Source of the DNA: Panonychus citri
Taxonomy: Eukaryota; Arthropoda; Arachnida; Trombidiformes; Tetranychidae
NCBI RefSeq assembly: GCF_014898815.1
Contig: NW_026515523.1
Location: 186,001-250,000, forward strand
Reading direction: 5' to 3'
DNA: 64,000 bases
The notes under the pieces are model-generated. The model had not been told where the DNA came from, made no database searches, and was given only the letters and a program-made list of their open reading frames with translations. The stretch's first letter is position 1; each line of letters begins with the position of its first letter. This document shows, one piece after another, positions 1-10,702 of this stretch. Made by a program: the position numbers and the translations under genes.

Positions 1-280
1 TCTTTACCGTATTTATTTTCTGCTTGACATTGGTAAACACCATCATCAACTGAATCAGCTGATTTGATGGTCAATATACTTTTGATACCATCAACGGTTG
101 GTAACTCATTAATATCCAATCTTGGATTGTCAAATTTATTTTGAGTGATAGAGTTTTTAATCCAGTTCATGTTGATTGGTTTATCTCCTTCAACTTCACA
201 ATCAATTTCCAATTTATTTCCTTTCTTGACTGACACAGAACTCGAAGCAGTATTTTTGTTTTTCAATTTTGCCGGAAATC
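1..280 (-). CDS. sDscam-like first constant Ig exon (partial)
   Basis: This exon encodes an Ig domain: a first Cys in the motif LEIDCEVEG, the core Trp in NWIKNS, and the second Cys in DDGVYQCQAENKYG. The acceptor AG lies at 281-282 on the minus strand and the exon opens in phase 1, the phase in which every upstream cassette ends. No signal-peptide exon precedes it. It is therefore the shared exon to which each cassette would be spliced, probably Ig3 of the mature protein. The rest of the gene (more Ig, FNIII, TM and tail in known sDscams) lies beyond the left edge. Confidence 0.75.
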
Positions 281-388
281 CTAAATTAAGAATGAAACAA
301 ATAGAAATTAATTTGATTAGAATCAAGAAGATTAACTTATATTAAACTGTAAGAAAAAAGAAACAGATGAAAAAGGTTATTTGAGCTT

Positions 389-408
389 TGAGAAAGGCGC
401 TTTCATTG
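389..408 (-). promoter_or_regulatory. CGCT-type element without a leader exon
   Basis: The sequence AGAAAGGCGCTTTC matches the core of the intercassette element. It lies 49 nt past the donor of the last cassette and 117 nt before the constant exon. No signal-peptide ORF follows it, so it may be a promoter left from a lost thirteenth cassette or a chance match. Confidence 0.35.
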
Positions 409-456
409 TTACAATCAACCCATGTTTAGTTAATTTGTTCAATTATTTCTATGTAC

Positions 457-1272
457 CAATTATATCAATTGTGACTTTTTTGGATATTGAAGGTAAAATA
501 TCATTTTCAGAGTAGCAAATGTAATTCCCTCCATCAGAAGGATTAACTGATTGGAAAAACAAAACACTGGAAGAAAGAGAAGTGGTTAATTGTTGATTAT
601 TAGCAAGTGATTTCCAAGTGACCCTTGGAATTGGATAACCAGAGGAAGAACAATTAATGGCCAAAGGTTGACCAATCGTAGCATTTATCATTGATTCTGG
701 TTCTTTAATCCAATAAGGTGGAGCTGATAGAGTAAAGATAAATAAGAAGGGAAAGAAAATAGATTATCATTAATCACAAATTTCACGATTTCTTCACGGA
801 ATATAATCAAAATATGAACATTTCGAAAACCTTTCATAAGAAGACTCGAAGTGAAAGAATCAATTCCAAAACGATTTGATGCTACACAAGTATAATTGCC
901 AATTTGATTTGCTTTTAAGTTCTTCAGCTCGAGAATTGAAAACATTTCATGGTTCTTGATAATAGTATCTTCCGATTGTCCAGCAATTGCTTTACCATCT
1001 TTTAGCCATTCAAATGTTATCGGTTTATCGGATGAATAAGCTGTACAAAATGTAACTATAATTGGTTGATTTAGTTGAAGATCACTTGGAAAATTGAATG
1101 GTTGAATCTTTGGTGGATCTGTGAAAGAGATAAGTGACAATATTAGAAGATGAAGAATGAAAATTCAGAAAACCAAATGAATAATAATCTCACCATTAGC
1201 TGAGACTTGGATAGCAATCGAAGTCAAAATCAGAAGAATAGATAAACACAGCGATCTATGTGAAGAAATCAT
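457..1272 (-). CDS. sDscam variable cassette 12 (nearest the constant exon)
   Basis: Exons on the minus strand are: signal peptide 1272-1194 (starts MISSHRSLCLSILLI), Ig1 1118-831 (starts DPPKIQPFNFPSD, ends near NYTCVASNRFG), and one undivided Ig2 exon 723-457 (APPYWIKEPE to KKVTIDIIG). All junctions are phase 1. In the other cassettes Ig2 is split by an intron just after the core Trp; here that intron is absent. The sequence is clearly diverged from cassettes 1-10 and resembles cassette 11 in its Ig1 start (KIQPFNFP versus KIRPFNFP). A poor CGC-containing match to the intercassette element lies near 1,400. Confidence 0.8.
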
Positions 1273-1532
1273 CTTTGTTTATATGATTTAGATCAACCCA
1301 AGTTGACAATTAAATTACCAATTTCATTTAAATACCCAAGATAAACATTAAAAGTGACATTTAACAAAGACTTGATTGGTACAACAACATTGACCATAAG
1401 CGAATGTGCCGCTTTTTTTGAAAATTTTGCTAAAATTTGATCTAAAACTCAATTGTCAAAACTAACTGATTTCCTTTTAATCCTTTGGTAAAAGATTATC
1501 TGTTAACTTGACAATTAGTTTAATAATCTTAC

Positions 1533-2376
1533 CGAGAATTTCAATTTTAAATGAATTAGAAATAGTTCCTAATTCATTTGAGGCTTTACACTCGTAAAAA
1601 CCTTCATCATCTTTTTTCACTTTCATCAACTCTAAAGTTGCTCCCGATCCAATTATCCTTGATTCCTGAGCTAAACACAGTAAGAACAAGAAATAAATCA
1701 TCCATTAATCATCTTAAACAATTAGATGATTCCAAGAAAATCAAATGATTACATAAGGATGAATTCTTGGTCCAAATTATTCTCGGAGTTGGATAGCCTT
1801 CTGATTGACAGTTCAAAACAATATCTTGTCCGAATGTTACTTGACCCTTTGGAGGAGATAAATTTGACCAAATAGGAGGACCTTTAAAGGAAATTAAATT
1901 GATTGTTTAGTTGAGAATAAGTTAACAGAATATTGAAGAAAATTTTACCTTTGACAATTAAAGGTGAGGTGAATTTATCTTCTCCAAATAGATTACGAGC
2001 AACACAGGAATAATTTGCTGAATGTTTCACTGAAACTGATTGTATAATCAAACCAAGAGCATTAGAAATTGGCTCGAACATGATGGTTATCCCTTCATTA
2101 GCTCCTTTTTGATTATCAATCAACTGATCATTACGATACCATTTATAAGTGATCGGAGGTGAGCCAACATCGGCAACACAGTAGACAAGGGTTGATCTGC
2201 CAAGCATCGGATTATTTGGAAAATTAAAAGGACGTATTTTGGGAGCATCTGAAACGAAAGAAACAATTTAAACTTAGTGATTTGATAAACAATAAGATTG
2301 TAAAATTTGACTTACCTTGACAGTAAAGACCCGAGATTAAATAGAGATACAAAAATGACGAAGAAAAGTTAATCAT
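1533..2376 (-). CDS. sDscam variable cassette 11
   Basis: Exons on the minus strand are: signal peptide 2376-2316 (MINFSSSFLYLYLISG), Ig1 2248-1949 (starts APKIRPFNFPNN; Cys in LVYCVADVG and NYSCVARNLFG), Ig2a 1881-1753 (PPIWSNLSPP to RIIWTKNSS) and Ig2b 1670-1533 (SQESRIIGSG to FKIEILG). Ig2a and Ig2b only stay in frame if the acceptor TTTAG at 1671-1675 is used. The more obvious CAG six bases downstream would create a stop codon at the junction. Ig2b is shorter (138 nt) than in other cassettes (162-180 nt). With cassette 12 this forms a diverged pair next to the constant exon. Confidence 0.75.
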
Positions 2377-2754
2377 GTTCAATCGAAGCTCAGTGAAAGA
2401 TTCACTGATTGTACTGATTGAAAATGAACAAAACAAACCTAAAAGTTACTAATCTTGCCCAAAGAAAGTGAAAGATAGAGACAATTGACCGCGAGCTATG
2501 AAAATCGCTTTCGATGAGGCAATTGGAAGAAACTATTTCATCAAGTTGCTGGCGAAAAGGTTTCAACCAGAGAAACAGAATGAAATATTTTTGTTAAACA
2601 TTGCGATTACTTAAATTGTAAAAGAAGGAACTTGATTGTGATTAAGATAAATCATTAATCTTGAATGAATAAAGAGAATCCATTCAGATTGCAGAACGAG
2701 AATAGTAAACATGTTTGAATAATCAGATTCCTTGAGAAAATGATTATGTACAAG

Positions 2755-2773
2755 TTAAGCGCCTCACATCAAG
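2755..2773 (-). promoter_or_regulatory. Intercassette CGCT element, cassette 10/11
   Basis: Plus-strand TTAAGCGCCTCACATCAAG keeps the GCGCC core and the CAAG end. It sits in the usual place 60-65 nt past the Ig2b donor of cassette 10, but the next start codon is about 380 nt away because this spacer is longer. Confidence 0.5.
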
Positions 2774-2819
2774 TCAAGTTGATTTTACTTGGTCACAATT
2801 AATTATTGACTCAATTTAC

Positions 2820-3653
2820 CCTCGATTTCAATATTAAATTCACTGATTAGATGAGGTTCTATCCCGTTAGTTACAGTACATCCATATCTTCCCGAGTGTT
2901 GAGTTGAAGCTTTTTCAATAATCAACGAATCGCTTTCAATGATTCCATCTCCTAAATTGTCAAGTCTAAGCCATGAAGAACCTAATAAATTAATAGAAAA
3001 CCAACCAATTAGAGACAATTAACATGGAATATTATGAATCAAGTTAATTACCTTTGAATATTTTCCATTCAACTTTAGGTTTAGGCCAACCTTTTCCAGA
3101 ACATTTGATTAAACCATATTCACCATAACGAATCTTAATATTTTCTGGTTTATCATTCCATGAAGGTGGACCTTATGAACGGACAATTAACGAAACGTTG
3201 TAAATTTTTCATTAATAAAATCCTTTCTGTGATTAATTACAACTCACCTTCCAACTTGAGCTCAATAGAACCAAAGTCTGACCCAAATCTATTTGATATT
3301 TTACAAGTGTAGTTACCAGAATGACTCGATGATATTGAATCGATAACTAGATTGGAAATATCTTCATTGGTTCTGATTCTCATTGAATTAACTTCTTCTC
3401 TGATCTCTTTACCATCTTTAAACCAAGAGATTTGAAGAGGAAGAGTTCCCGATAATGCTTGACAAGTCAATGATGATTTGCTTCCAATCTTGGGTTTGAT
3501 TGATGGTGTCAATAGACTAACTTTAGGACCTGAAACAAGCAAGAGAAATAAATTAAAATTAATATGGACACTTGGGGAAACGGTTAATTACTCACCTTCT
3601 TGACCATAAGTGCTTATAATTAGAGGGATAGAGAAACACAGGACAAGAAACAT
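2820..3653 (-). CDS. sDscam variable cassette 10
   Basis: Exons on the minus strand are: signal peptide 3653-3596 (MFLVLCFSIPLIIST, ending in the common YGQE), Ig1 3529-3248 (GPKVSLLTPSIKP; NYTCKISNRFGSDFG), Ig2a 3171-3052 (GPPSWNDKPENIK to VEWKIFK) and Ig2b 2981-2820 (GSSWLRLDNLGD to EFNIEIEG). Lengths are 58, 282, 120 and 162 nt and all joins are phase 1. The peptide TNGIEPHL just after the second Ig2 Cys is the hallmark shared by cassettes 2-10. Confidence 0.85.
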
Positions 3654-3777
3654 GATAGAAAAGTTAAAAAGGTCAACAACTCATTCGACTAATAACAATC
3701 AAAACAAAACCATTTGTATATGGAAAGTAAACCCAAGGGAAAGTTTAAAAACCCGAACAAAGTCAATTTTCTATTCG

Positions 3778-3796
3778 AAAAGCGCCATTTTTCAAA
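3778..3796 (-). promoter_or_regulatory. Intercassette CGCT element for cassette 10
   Basis: Plus strand reads GAAAAGCGCCATTTTTCAA; on the transcribed strand this is TTGAAAAATGGCGCTTTTC. It lies 129 nt before the cassette 10 start codon and 57 nt past the Ig2b donor of cassette 9. It is one of the best matches to the consensus. Confidence 0.65.
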
Positions 3797-3841
3797 TCAA
3801 GCTCAAATTCTCTCATAAGATTCACATGAGATTCACTTTAC

Positions 3842-4660
3842 CCTCAATAGAAACTTGAAACTCATTCCAAAGATTTGGTTCAATTCCATTGGTAACTTGA
3901 CAAGCGTATTTGTTGGCATGTTTGGCATTTTCTATGATTAATTCATGTTGATTGTTGACAGTTAATGATGGATCTGAAAGCTGATTAACTGATAACCAAG
4001 AAGAACCTAGAAAGAAAATGAAAAAGTACAATTAGAACTTTTTTTTCCTCGATAAACAAGAAATAATTTTTACCTTTCATTACTTTCCAGGATATTGTAG
4101 GTTTTGGATAACCAGAAGCAGAGCATTTGAAAATACCATTATCACCATAACGTATTTGGGAATTTTCTGGTTTAATTATCCAATTTGGTGGACCTAATTA
4201 GTTGATCAAGATTTATGAGTGATCATTTCTAAACCATTGGAAATTAGATCAACAATACCTTCAACTTTAAGTTCAATTGAATAAGTATCAGCTCCAAATC
4301 TATTTGACATTACACATGAATAGTTGCCTGAATGACTTGATTTAATTGAATCAATCATGAAAATAGAAACATCTTCATTTGTCCGAATTCTAGTTGATTC
4401 CATTTGATTAATTTCTTGACCATCTTTGAACCAAGAAATTTTTAAAGGTAAAGATCCAGTGAGAGCTTGACAAGTGAATGATGATTTACCTCCAATCAGT
4501 GGTTTAATCAAAGGAGCAAATGGATTCACTTTTGGACCTAAACAATGAATAAAAGATAAATGGACAATTAAAGATTCGAATTCAACTAAACACTCGAATA
4601 CTCACTTTCTTGTTGATAGCTACTTTTAACAAAAAGGAAAATTAGAATTAACCTCAACAT
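3842..4660 (-). CDS. sDscam variable cassette 9
   Basis: Exons on the minus strand are: signal peptide 4660-4606 (MLRLILIFLFVKSSYQQE), Ig1 4537-4259 (GPKVNPFAPLIKP; NYSCVMSNRFGAD), Ig2a 4193-4074 (GPPNWIIKPENSQIRYG to TISWKVMK) and Ig2b 4006-3842 (GSSWLSVNQLSD to EFQVSIEG). Its Ig1 is very close to that of cassette 8 over the SSHSGN and TRIRTNED region, which points to recent duplication or conversion between the two. Confidence 0.85.
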
Positions 4661-4783
4661 AATCGTGATAGTTTATCAAAACTAAATCAACTCAATCACT
4701 ATTCGGACAAAATATTATATCAATATCTCAATGATGATAATAATGATCCTAGAAAAACCCGAAAATATTGTCAAATTGTAAAC

Positions 4784-4802
4784 GAAAGCGCCAATTTTCA
4801 AG
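4784..4802 (-). promoter_or_regulatory. Intercassette CGCT element for cassette 9
   Basis: Plus strand reads GAAAGCGCCAATTTTCAAG, 128 nt before the cassette 9 start codon and about 50 nt past the cassette 8 donor. Confidence 0.65.
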
Positions 4803-4835
4803 CAGAAAACCTGAAAACAATTTATACACATTTAC

Positions 4836-5671
4836 CATCAATGGAAACTTCAAATTCAATCCATAGATTAGGTTCAATTCCGTTGGTAACAACACATCCA
4901 TATCTACCCGAATGCTTTGGATTAGCTTTTGTGATAATCAACTCATTAGAATCAATTTTGAATGAATCATCAAAAGAGTCAATCTTTTCCCATGTTGATT
5001 CTGTAAAACAAGAATAAAAAAGATAACAAACAATTAAAATCCGAAGAAAATTCTTACACAAAGAATGAGTTTACCTTTGAATCTTTTCCATTCAATACTC
5101 GGCTTAGGATAACCATAAGCAGAACATCTTGATGAACCATGTTCACCGAAATGAATTTTTATATTTCCAGGTTTCTCATGCCAATTAGGAGATCCTATTT
5201 AATCATAATCACGAATAAAAATAATTATAATCAATAGGTAAATAGAAAGAAAAACAAAAATTCATCACCTTCAACCTTAAGCTCAATGGAACCAAAATCT
5301 GATCCAAATCTATTTGAGATCTTACAAGTGAAGTTTCCTGAATGACTCGATTTAATTGAATCAATCATGAAAACAGAAACATCTTCATTTGTCCGAATTC
5401 TTGTCGATTCCATTTGATTAATTTCTTGACCATCTTTGAACCAAGAGATATGAACAGGCAATGAACCAGCCATTGCTTGACAAGTGAATGAGGTCTTACT
5501 CCCAATCTCTGGTTTGATTTGTGGAGCAAAAAGGTTCACCTTTGGGACTAAAAAACGGAAAAACAAAACAATTAGCAGAATAATCAATAGTTACAAGCAC
5601 TTTTACTCACCTTCTTGTCCATAACTAGACACAATTAAGAAAAAAATTACGAAAACAATCAATCTAAACAT
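4836..5671 (-). CDS. sDscam variable cassette 8
   Basis: Exons on the minus strand are: signal peptide 5671-5611 (MFRLIVFVIFFLIVSS), Ig1 5547-5269 (VPKVNLFAPQIKPEIG; NFTCKISNRFGSDFG), Ig2a 5194-5075 (GSPNWHEKPGNIK to SIEWKRFK) and Ig2b 5000-4836 (ESTWEKIDSFDD to EFEVSIDG). The Ig1 exon of this cassette is the closest relative of a degraded copy found at about 56,570-56,760. Confidence 0.85.
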
Positions 5672-5778
5672 AGTAGACGCGAATGAAATTGTCACATTCA
5701 AGATCCAAAATAAGTTCTTGACAATTTGATAACAAAGTGATATTTTAGTTTCCTTTTAAATCTTTCAACAAATAACCT

Positions 5779-5797
5779 TAAAGCGCCATTTTTCAAG
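5779..5797 (-). promoter_or_regulatory. Intercassette CGCT element for cassette 8
   Basis: Plus strand reads TTAAAGCGCCATTTTTCAA followed by G, 112 nt before the cassette 8 start codon. Confidence 0.65.
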
Positions 5798-5822
5798 TAG
5801 ATGAAAGAAAGAATCACATTAC

Positions 5823-6632
5823 CATCAATGATGATTTCGAACTCAATCCAAAGATCGGGTTTGATATCGTTCTTAGCTGAACAACCGTAGATTCCAGCGT
5901 GGGAACGTTTTGCTGAATGGAAAATCAGCTCATTGGGGAGAGTTTGAATTCCGAATGATTTATCATCAATATAAATCCAATTGTTATCTGTTAAAGAAAG
6001 AAAATATCATTAGACATTAAAGAGATTATCAAGAGAGGAGAACAAACCTTTTTTCATTTTCCATTGGATATTAGGTTTTGGATAACCATTAGCTGAACAT
6101 TTGACAGAAATTTTCTCTCCTAGAATTGATTTGATCACATTTTCTGGTTTCTCTATCCATTGTGGTGGACCTGAATTAAGAAAATTAATAAATCATTAAG
6201 TCAATGAATATCGAATTGATCATGAAACTGTCTTACCTTCAACAGTAAGTTCGGAGGTGAAAGAATCTGAACCAAATCTATTTGAGATTTTACATGAATA
6301 ATTCCCTGAATGACTTGATGAAATAGCTGAGATACTCAACATCGATGATTCTTCATCAGTTCTTATACGAATTGTATTTGATTCTCGAATTGATTGTCCA
6401 TCTTTAAACCAATTGATTGTAAATGGAGGTGATCCAGTAAGACTTTGACAAGCAAATGACGTTCTACCTCCGATTACTGGCTTGATCAATGGAGAGAATG
6501 GATTCACTTTTGGACCTAAAAAGAAACTTAAATTAGATCGAATATTTTGAATAGTATTTACTTACTTTCTTGAGCTTCATTAACAACAACATGAACCAAA
6601 ACAATGAATATAAACCCGATTATTGAGAACAT
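5823..6632 (-). CDS. sDscam variable cassette 7
   Basis: Exons on the minus strand are: signal peptide 6632-6566 (MFSIIGFIFIVLVHVVV), Ig1 6515-6237 (GPKVNPFSPLIKPVIG; NYSCKISNRFGSD), Ig2a 6170-6048 (GPPQWIEKPENVIKS to NIQWKMKK) and Ig2b 5987-5823 (DNNWIYIDDKSFG to EFEIIIDG). In Ig2b the usual TNGIEP is replaced by KNDIKPDL, so this isoform differs at an otherwise conserved loop. Confidence 0.85.
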
Positions 6633-6742
6633 ATTGACTGATTCGAGTTGATTACTCAATTTAAAGGTAATTCGTCTTTTCTTATGACTCTTTGTGTTTA
6701 CCAAATAGAAATGGACAAACCAGTAAAATGTTTGTTTTCTAG

Positions 6743-6761
6743 AAAAGCGCATTTTTCAAGC
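6743..6761 (-). promoter_or_regulatory. Intercassette CGCT element for cassette 7
   Basis: Plus strand reads GAAAAGCGCATTTTTCAAG, with one C fewer than the consensus GCGCC, 115 nt before the cassette 7 start codon. Confidence 0.6.
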
Positions 6762-6795
6762 TAAACTAAACCTTCACCAATGTAAATTAGTTTAC

Positions 6796-7609
6796 CATCA
6801 ATTGTGACATCAAATTCTGAAGTTAAATCAGGTTTGATTCCATTGGAAACGACACAACGATATTTTCCTCCATCTTCACGGGTAACCGAGACAATCGATA
6901 GATTATTACCAGAAAAACTAATCCTTGATGAATGTAAGAAATTGTCTTCAATCGGAATCCAAGAGAAACCTAATTAAAAAGAGTTGAGAAAAAAATTAGA
7001 ATCAATATTCAAAGTCAATCATTTCATCTTTCAATTACTTTGTTGTTTCTCCCATGATATTTTTGGAACTGGATAAGCTGAAGCAAGACATTGAACCTTA
7101 ATTGTTCCTCCAAAATTAGATTTAATGTCCATAGGTTTCTCGATCCAATTAGGTGAACCTAAAATTATATTAAATCATTAAAAAAAATGGAAGCACAAGT
7201 CAATCATTTTGTTTACCTTCAACCAATAATTGGGATGTATAAGAGTCACTGCCATAACTGTTTGATATTGAACAAGTGTAGTTTCCCGAGTGACTTGATT
7301 TAATTGAATCGATGATTAAGGTTGACAAATCTTCATTAGTTCGTATCTTGATTGTTGAATCTTGGTTAATTTGTTTTCCATCTTTATACCAAATCATTTG
7401 AAATGGTGCAGATCCAAAGAGACTTTGACAAGTGAATGATGTTTTTCCTCCGATCACTGGTTTGATAAATGGACTGAATGGATTCACTTTCGGACCTAAA
7501 GATGAAAAAATATATTAATTAACTGTTCCAAATTATGAATTAACTTACTTTCTTGACCAAAACACGAAGAGATAATGAATAAAATCAAGATGTGATCAAG
7601 GTGAATCAT
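6796..7609 (-). CDS. sDscam variable cassette 6
   Basis: Exons on the minus strand are: signal peptide 7609-7549 (MIHLDHILILFIISSCFG), Ig1 7495-7217 (GPKVNPFSPFIKPVIG; NYTCSISNSYGSD), Ig2a 7158-7039 (GSPNWIEKPMDIKSNFG to KISWEKQQ) and Ig2b 6969-6796 (GFSWIPIEDNFLH to EFDVTIDG). The Ig1 exon has a degraded copy at 56,938-57,125 outside the array. Confidence 0.85.
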
Positions 7610-7727
7610 GATGAGCTACAAAAACCTAAACAGATTGACCAATAATAATAATGAACAAATTGCGAAAATCCCAAGGAAATGATCAGATTTTTATCCTCAG
7701 AAACATGAAAGAGATCAGAGAAACAGT

Positions 7728-7746
7728 AAAAGCGCCAAGTTTCAAG
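7728..7746 (-). promoter_or_regulatory. Intercassette CGCT element for cassette 6
   Basis: Plus strand reads TAAAAGCGCCAAGTTTCAA followed by G, 123 nt before the cassette 6 start codon. Confidence 0.6.
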
Positions 7747-7788
7747 CAAATAAAACCTTTTCCATTAAAACTCTCAATCAAATGTTAC

Positions 7789-8622
7789 CCTCGATTGTTA
7801 TCTCGAACTCTGACCAAAGGTCAGGCTTAATCCCATTGGAAATGGTGCAACTGTATTTGCCATTATGTTCACGAGTTGCATTACGAATGATCAGTGTTTG
7901 CTGATTGTAACCTTCGATTTTTTCAACAATTATATTTGCATCAATTGGGTTGATCCATAATGAGTCTACAAGGAAGTCAGAATAAAATTAAATTAGAAAT
8001 TCAAGTTTAGTTGTACGAGAAAAAAAAATTACCTTTGAACCTTTTCCAGGATACATTAGGCTTTGGATAACCTGATGCACTGCATTGAACTGTCATGGAA
8101 TCACCATAATTAACTTTAATCGTGTCTTTCGGCTGAGATATCCAATTAGGAGAGCCTAATTTCAAAATACAAAATAAATCAATATGGTTAATAGAAAGGA
8201 AACAATTTCTAGTTAATAATAAGCTTACCTTCAACTAGAAGCTCTGATGTAAAAGCATCTGAACCAAATCTATTTGATATTTTACAAGTATAGTTACCAG
8301 AATGACTTGATTTAATTGAATCAATTGTTAACATTGATGAATCTTCATTGGTTCTAATTCGAGTAGATGATGAATCAGTTAATTGTATTCCATTTTTATA
8401 CCAAGAAATTGAAAGAGGTGGTGATCCAAATAGACTTTGACAGGCAAATGATGTTTTACCTCCGATCATTGGTTTTATCATTGGTGCAAATGGATTCACT
8501 TTTGGACCTGAGAAAATATCATCGACTATCAGTTCTGTCCCTCAATATCAGATATACTTACTTTCTTGTCCATAACAATAGCTTATTGTACTTAAAGAGG
8601 TGATAAAGATTAAAAGTAACAT
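7789..8622 (-). CDS. sDscam variable cassette 5
   Basis: Exons on the minus strand are: signal peptide 8622-8562 (MLLLIFITSLSTISYCYG), Ig1 8507-8229 (GPKVNPFAPMIKPMIG; NYTCKISNRFGSD), Ig2a 8155-8033 (GSPNWISQPKDTIKVNYG to NVSWKRFK) and Ig2b 7965-7789 (DSLWINPIDANIIV to EFEITIEG). Exon lengths are 61, 279, 123 and 177 nt, all keeping phase 1. Confidence 0.85.
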
Positions 8623-8725
8623 CGTAATGATTGAACACAAAGTTTAAAATACAAAAAGGTAAACCTTTCAGACTCAACCCAAAATCTAATTCTTTGGGTC
8701 AATCTTTGGGTTGTAAGTTGAAAAT

Positions 8726-8744
8726 GAAAGCGCTTTTTTCAATC
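8726..8744 (-). promoter_or_regulatory. Intercassette CGCT element for cassette 5
   Basis: Plus strand reads GAAAGCGCTTTTTTCAATC, 108 nt before the cassette 5 start codon, the shortest spacing of the set. It marks the left edge of a tract nearly identical to 9,717 onward. Confidence 0.6.
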
Positions 8745-8776
8745 TATCAAATGATATAAATACTATGAGAATTTAC

Positions 8777-9596
8777 CATCAATAGTAACTTGAAATTCTG
8801 TCCAAAGATCAGGTTGAATTCCATTGGAAATCGAGCATCCATATCTTCCTCCATTATCTCGGGTAACATTACGAAGTATTAATTTTTCATTATTCGACCC
8901 AATTGTCTCCATATTAGAATAGTAATCATTAATTTGGTTCCAAGTTTCTGTAAAATAAAATGAAATAATGATGAGAAATGAATCAGAGCAATTGAACTGA
9001 ATCTAACCTTTCATACGTTTCCAGTTCACTTTAGGCTTTGGATAACCAGAAGCAATACAATCAATTGTAATTGTATCTCCAAATTGTTTTTTCATATCAT
9101 TTGGTTTCTTAATCCAGTTTGGTGGACCTATTGATCAATCAAATAATATGAATTAAAATATGATCCATAATGATCTTTAGTCCAACAATACCTTCGATGA
9201 TCAATTCAGTTGAGTAAAGATCAGCTCCATATCTATTTGATATCTGACAAGTATAATTTCCTGAGTGACTTGATTTAATTGAATCAATAATCAGTGTGGA
9301 CACTTCTTCATTGGTTCGTAATTTAATTGATGGTAGTAAATCTTGAGCTAATTGCTTTCCATCTTTAAACCAAGTGATTTGAAGAGGTGGTGAACCTGAT
9401 AGACTTTGACAAGTGAATGATGTTTTTCCTCCGATCACTGGTTTGACCAAAGATGAGAAGGGAACAATTTTTGGACCTGAGAAAAGTGGAAACAAACAAT
9501 TAGAATTCAAATGAACCAAAATCTATTGTACTTACTTTCTTGGCCATTCAATGTACCGAAATTAATCGCGATTAAACTGAACAATAAACAAATCAT
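8777..9596 (-). CDS. sDscam variable cassette 4
   Basis: Exons on the minus strand are: signal peptide 9596-9536 (MICLLFSLIAINFGT), Ig1 9476-9192 (SPKIVPFSSLVKPVIG; NYTCQISNRYGAD), Ig2a 9127-9008 (GPPNWIKKPNDMKKQFG to KVNWKRMK) and Ig2b 8947-8777 (ETWNQINDYYSN to EFQVTIDG). Most of Ig2b is nearly identical to that of cassette 3, while Ig1 and the leader are not, which suggests a local copying event. Confidence 0.85.
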
Positions 9597-9716
9597 CTCG
9601 TAATGAAAATCTGGATCTCGTAAAGATTGCTCTTTGTTAGGAAAATTACATCAAGTTGCACATCTCTCTGTAAAAGAAGGTTAATTTTTTCTTCTCGAAA
9701 CTAAACATGGTGACTA

Positions 9717-9735
9717 GAAAGCGCTTTTTTCAATC
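9717..9735 (-). promoter_or_regulatory. Intercassette CGCT element for cassette 4
   Basis: Plus strand reads GAAAGCGCTTTTTTCAATC, identical to the element at 8,726, and lies 125 nt before the cassette 4 start codon. Confidence 0.65.
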
Positions 9736-9767
9736 TATCAAATGATATAAATACTATGAGAATTTAC

Positions 9768-10588
9768 CATCAATAGTAACTTGAAATTCTGTCCAAAGAT
9801 CAGGTTGAATTCCATTGGAAATCGAGCATCCATATCTTCCTCCATTATCTCGGGTAACATTACGAAGTATTAATTTTTCATTATTCGATCCAATTGTCTC
9901 CATATTAGAATAATAATCTTCGATTTGATTCCAATTAGATGCTGGCCCTGGTTAAATGAAGGATTAGTTATGATAAATGTTGACGAAAATCATAAAAATA
10001 CCTTTCATCTTTTTCCATGTAGTTTTAGGTTTAGGATAACCTGAAGCACGACATTCAATTGAAATTGTTTCGCCAAATTGTTGTTTAATGTCTGATGGTT
10101 TTGAGAGCCAATTTGGAGGACCTAATTAAGTGTAAGAAAATCAAGTTAATCATGACAATCAATGAGAAAAAATCTAACCAATTTTACCTTCAATGAGTAG
10201 CTCTGTTGTATAAGAATCAGATCCATATCGATTTGATATTTTACATGTATAATTGCCCGATGAACTTGATGTAATTGAATCAACAATTAATGCTGACAAA
10301 GCTTCCATACTTTGAATACGAATTGATTTACTTGGTGAATCAGTTAATTGTACATCATCTTTATACCAGATTATTGTCAATGGTGGAGACCCAAATAAGC
10401 TTTGACAGGTTAATGATGTTTTACCTCCAATCATTGGTTTAATTGGAGCTGAAAATGGAACCACTTTTGGGCCTGGCAAAAAAGATAATTATAACAATCA
10501 GAGTGCTGATTAACTACTAATTATACTTACTTTCTTGTCCAAATGCTGAAAGAAAAAGAAATGCTAAACCAAGTAATCTGAATATCAT
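9768..10588 (-). CDS. sDscam variable cassette 3
   Basis: Exons on the minus strand are: signal peptide 10588-10531 (MIFRLLGLAFLFLSAFG), Ig1 10472-10188 (SPKVVPFSAPIKPMIG; NYTCKISNRYGSD), Ig2a 10121-10002 (GPPNWLSKPSDIKQQFG to KTTWKKMK) and Ig2b 9947-9768 (GPASNWNQIEDYYSN to EFQVTIDG). Ig2b is the longest of the array at 180 nt because of a short insertion at its start. Confidence 0.85.
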
Positions 10589-10702
10589 TTTAAATGTTTT
10601 CACTTCACAGTCACAATTGATATTTGGTTATTTCTTTACGAAAGGTTATCAATATTAACCAATAACAAAGAAAAATGTTAATTTTTGGGTTTAACTAAAC
10701 AT

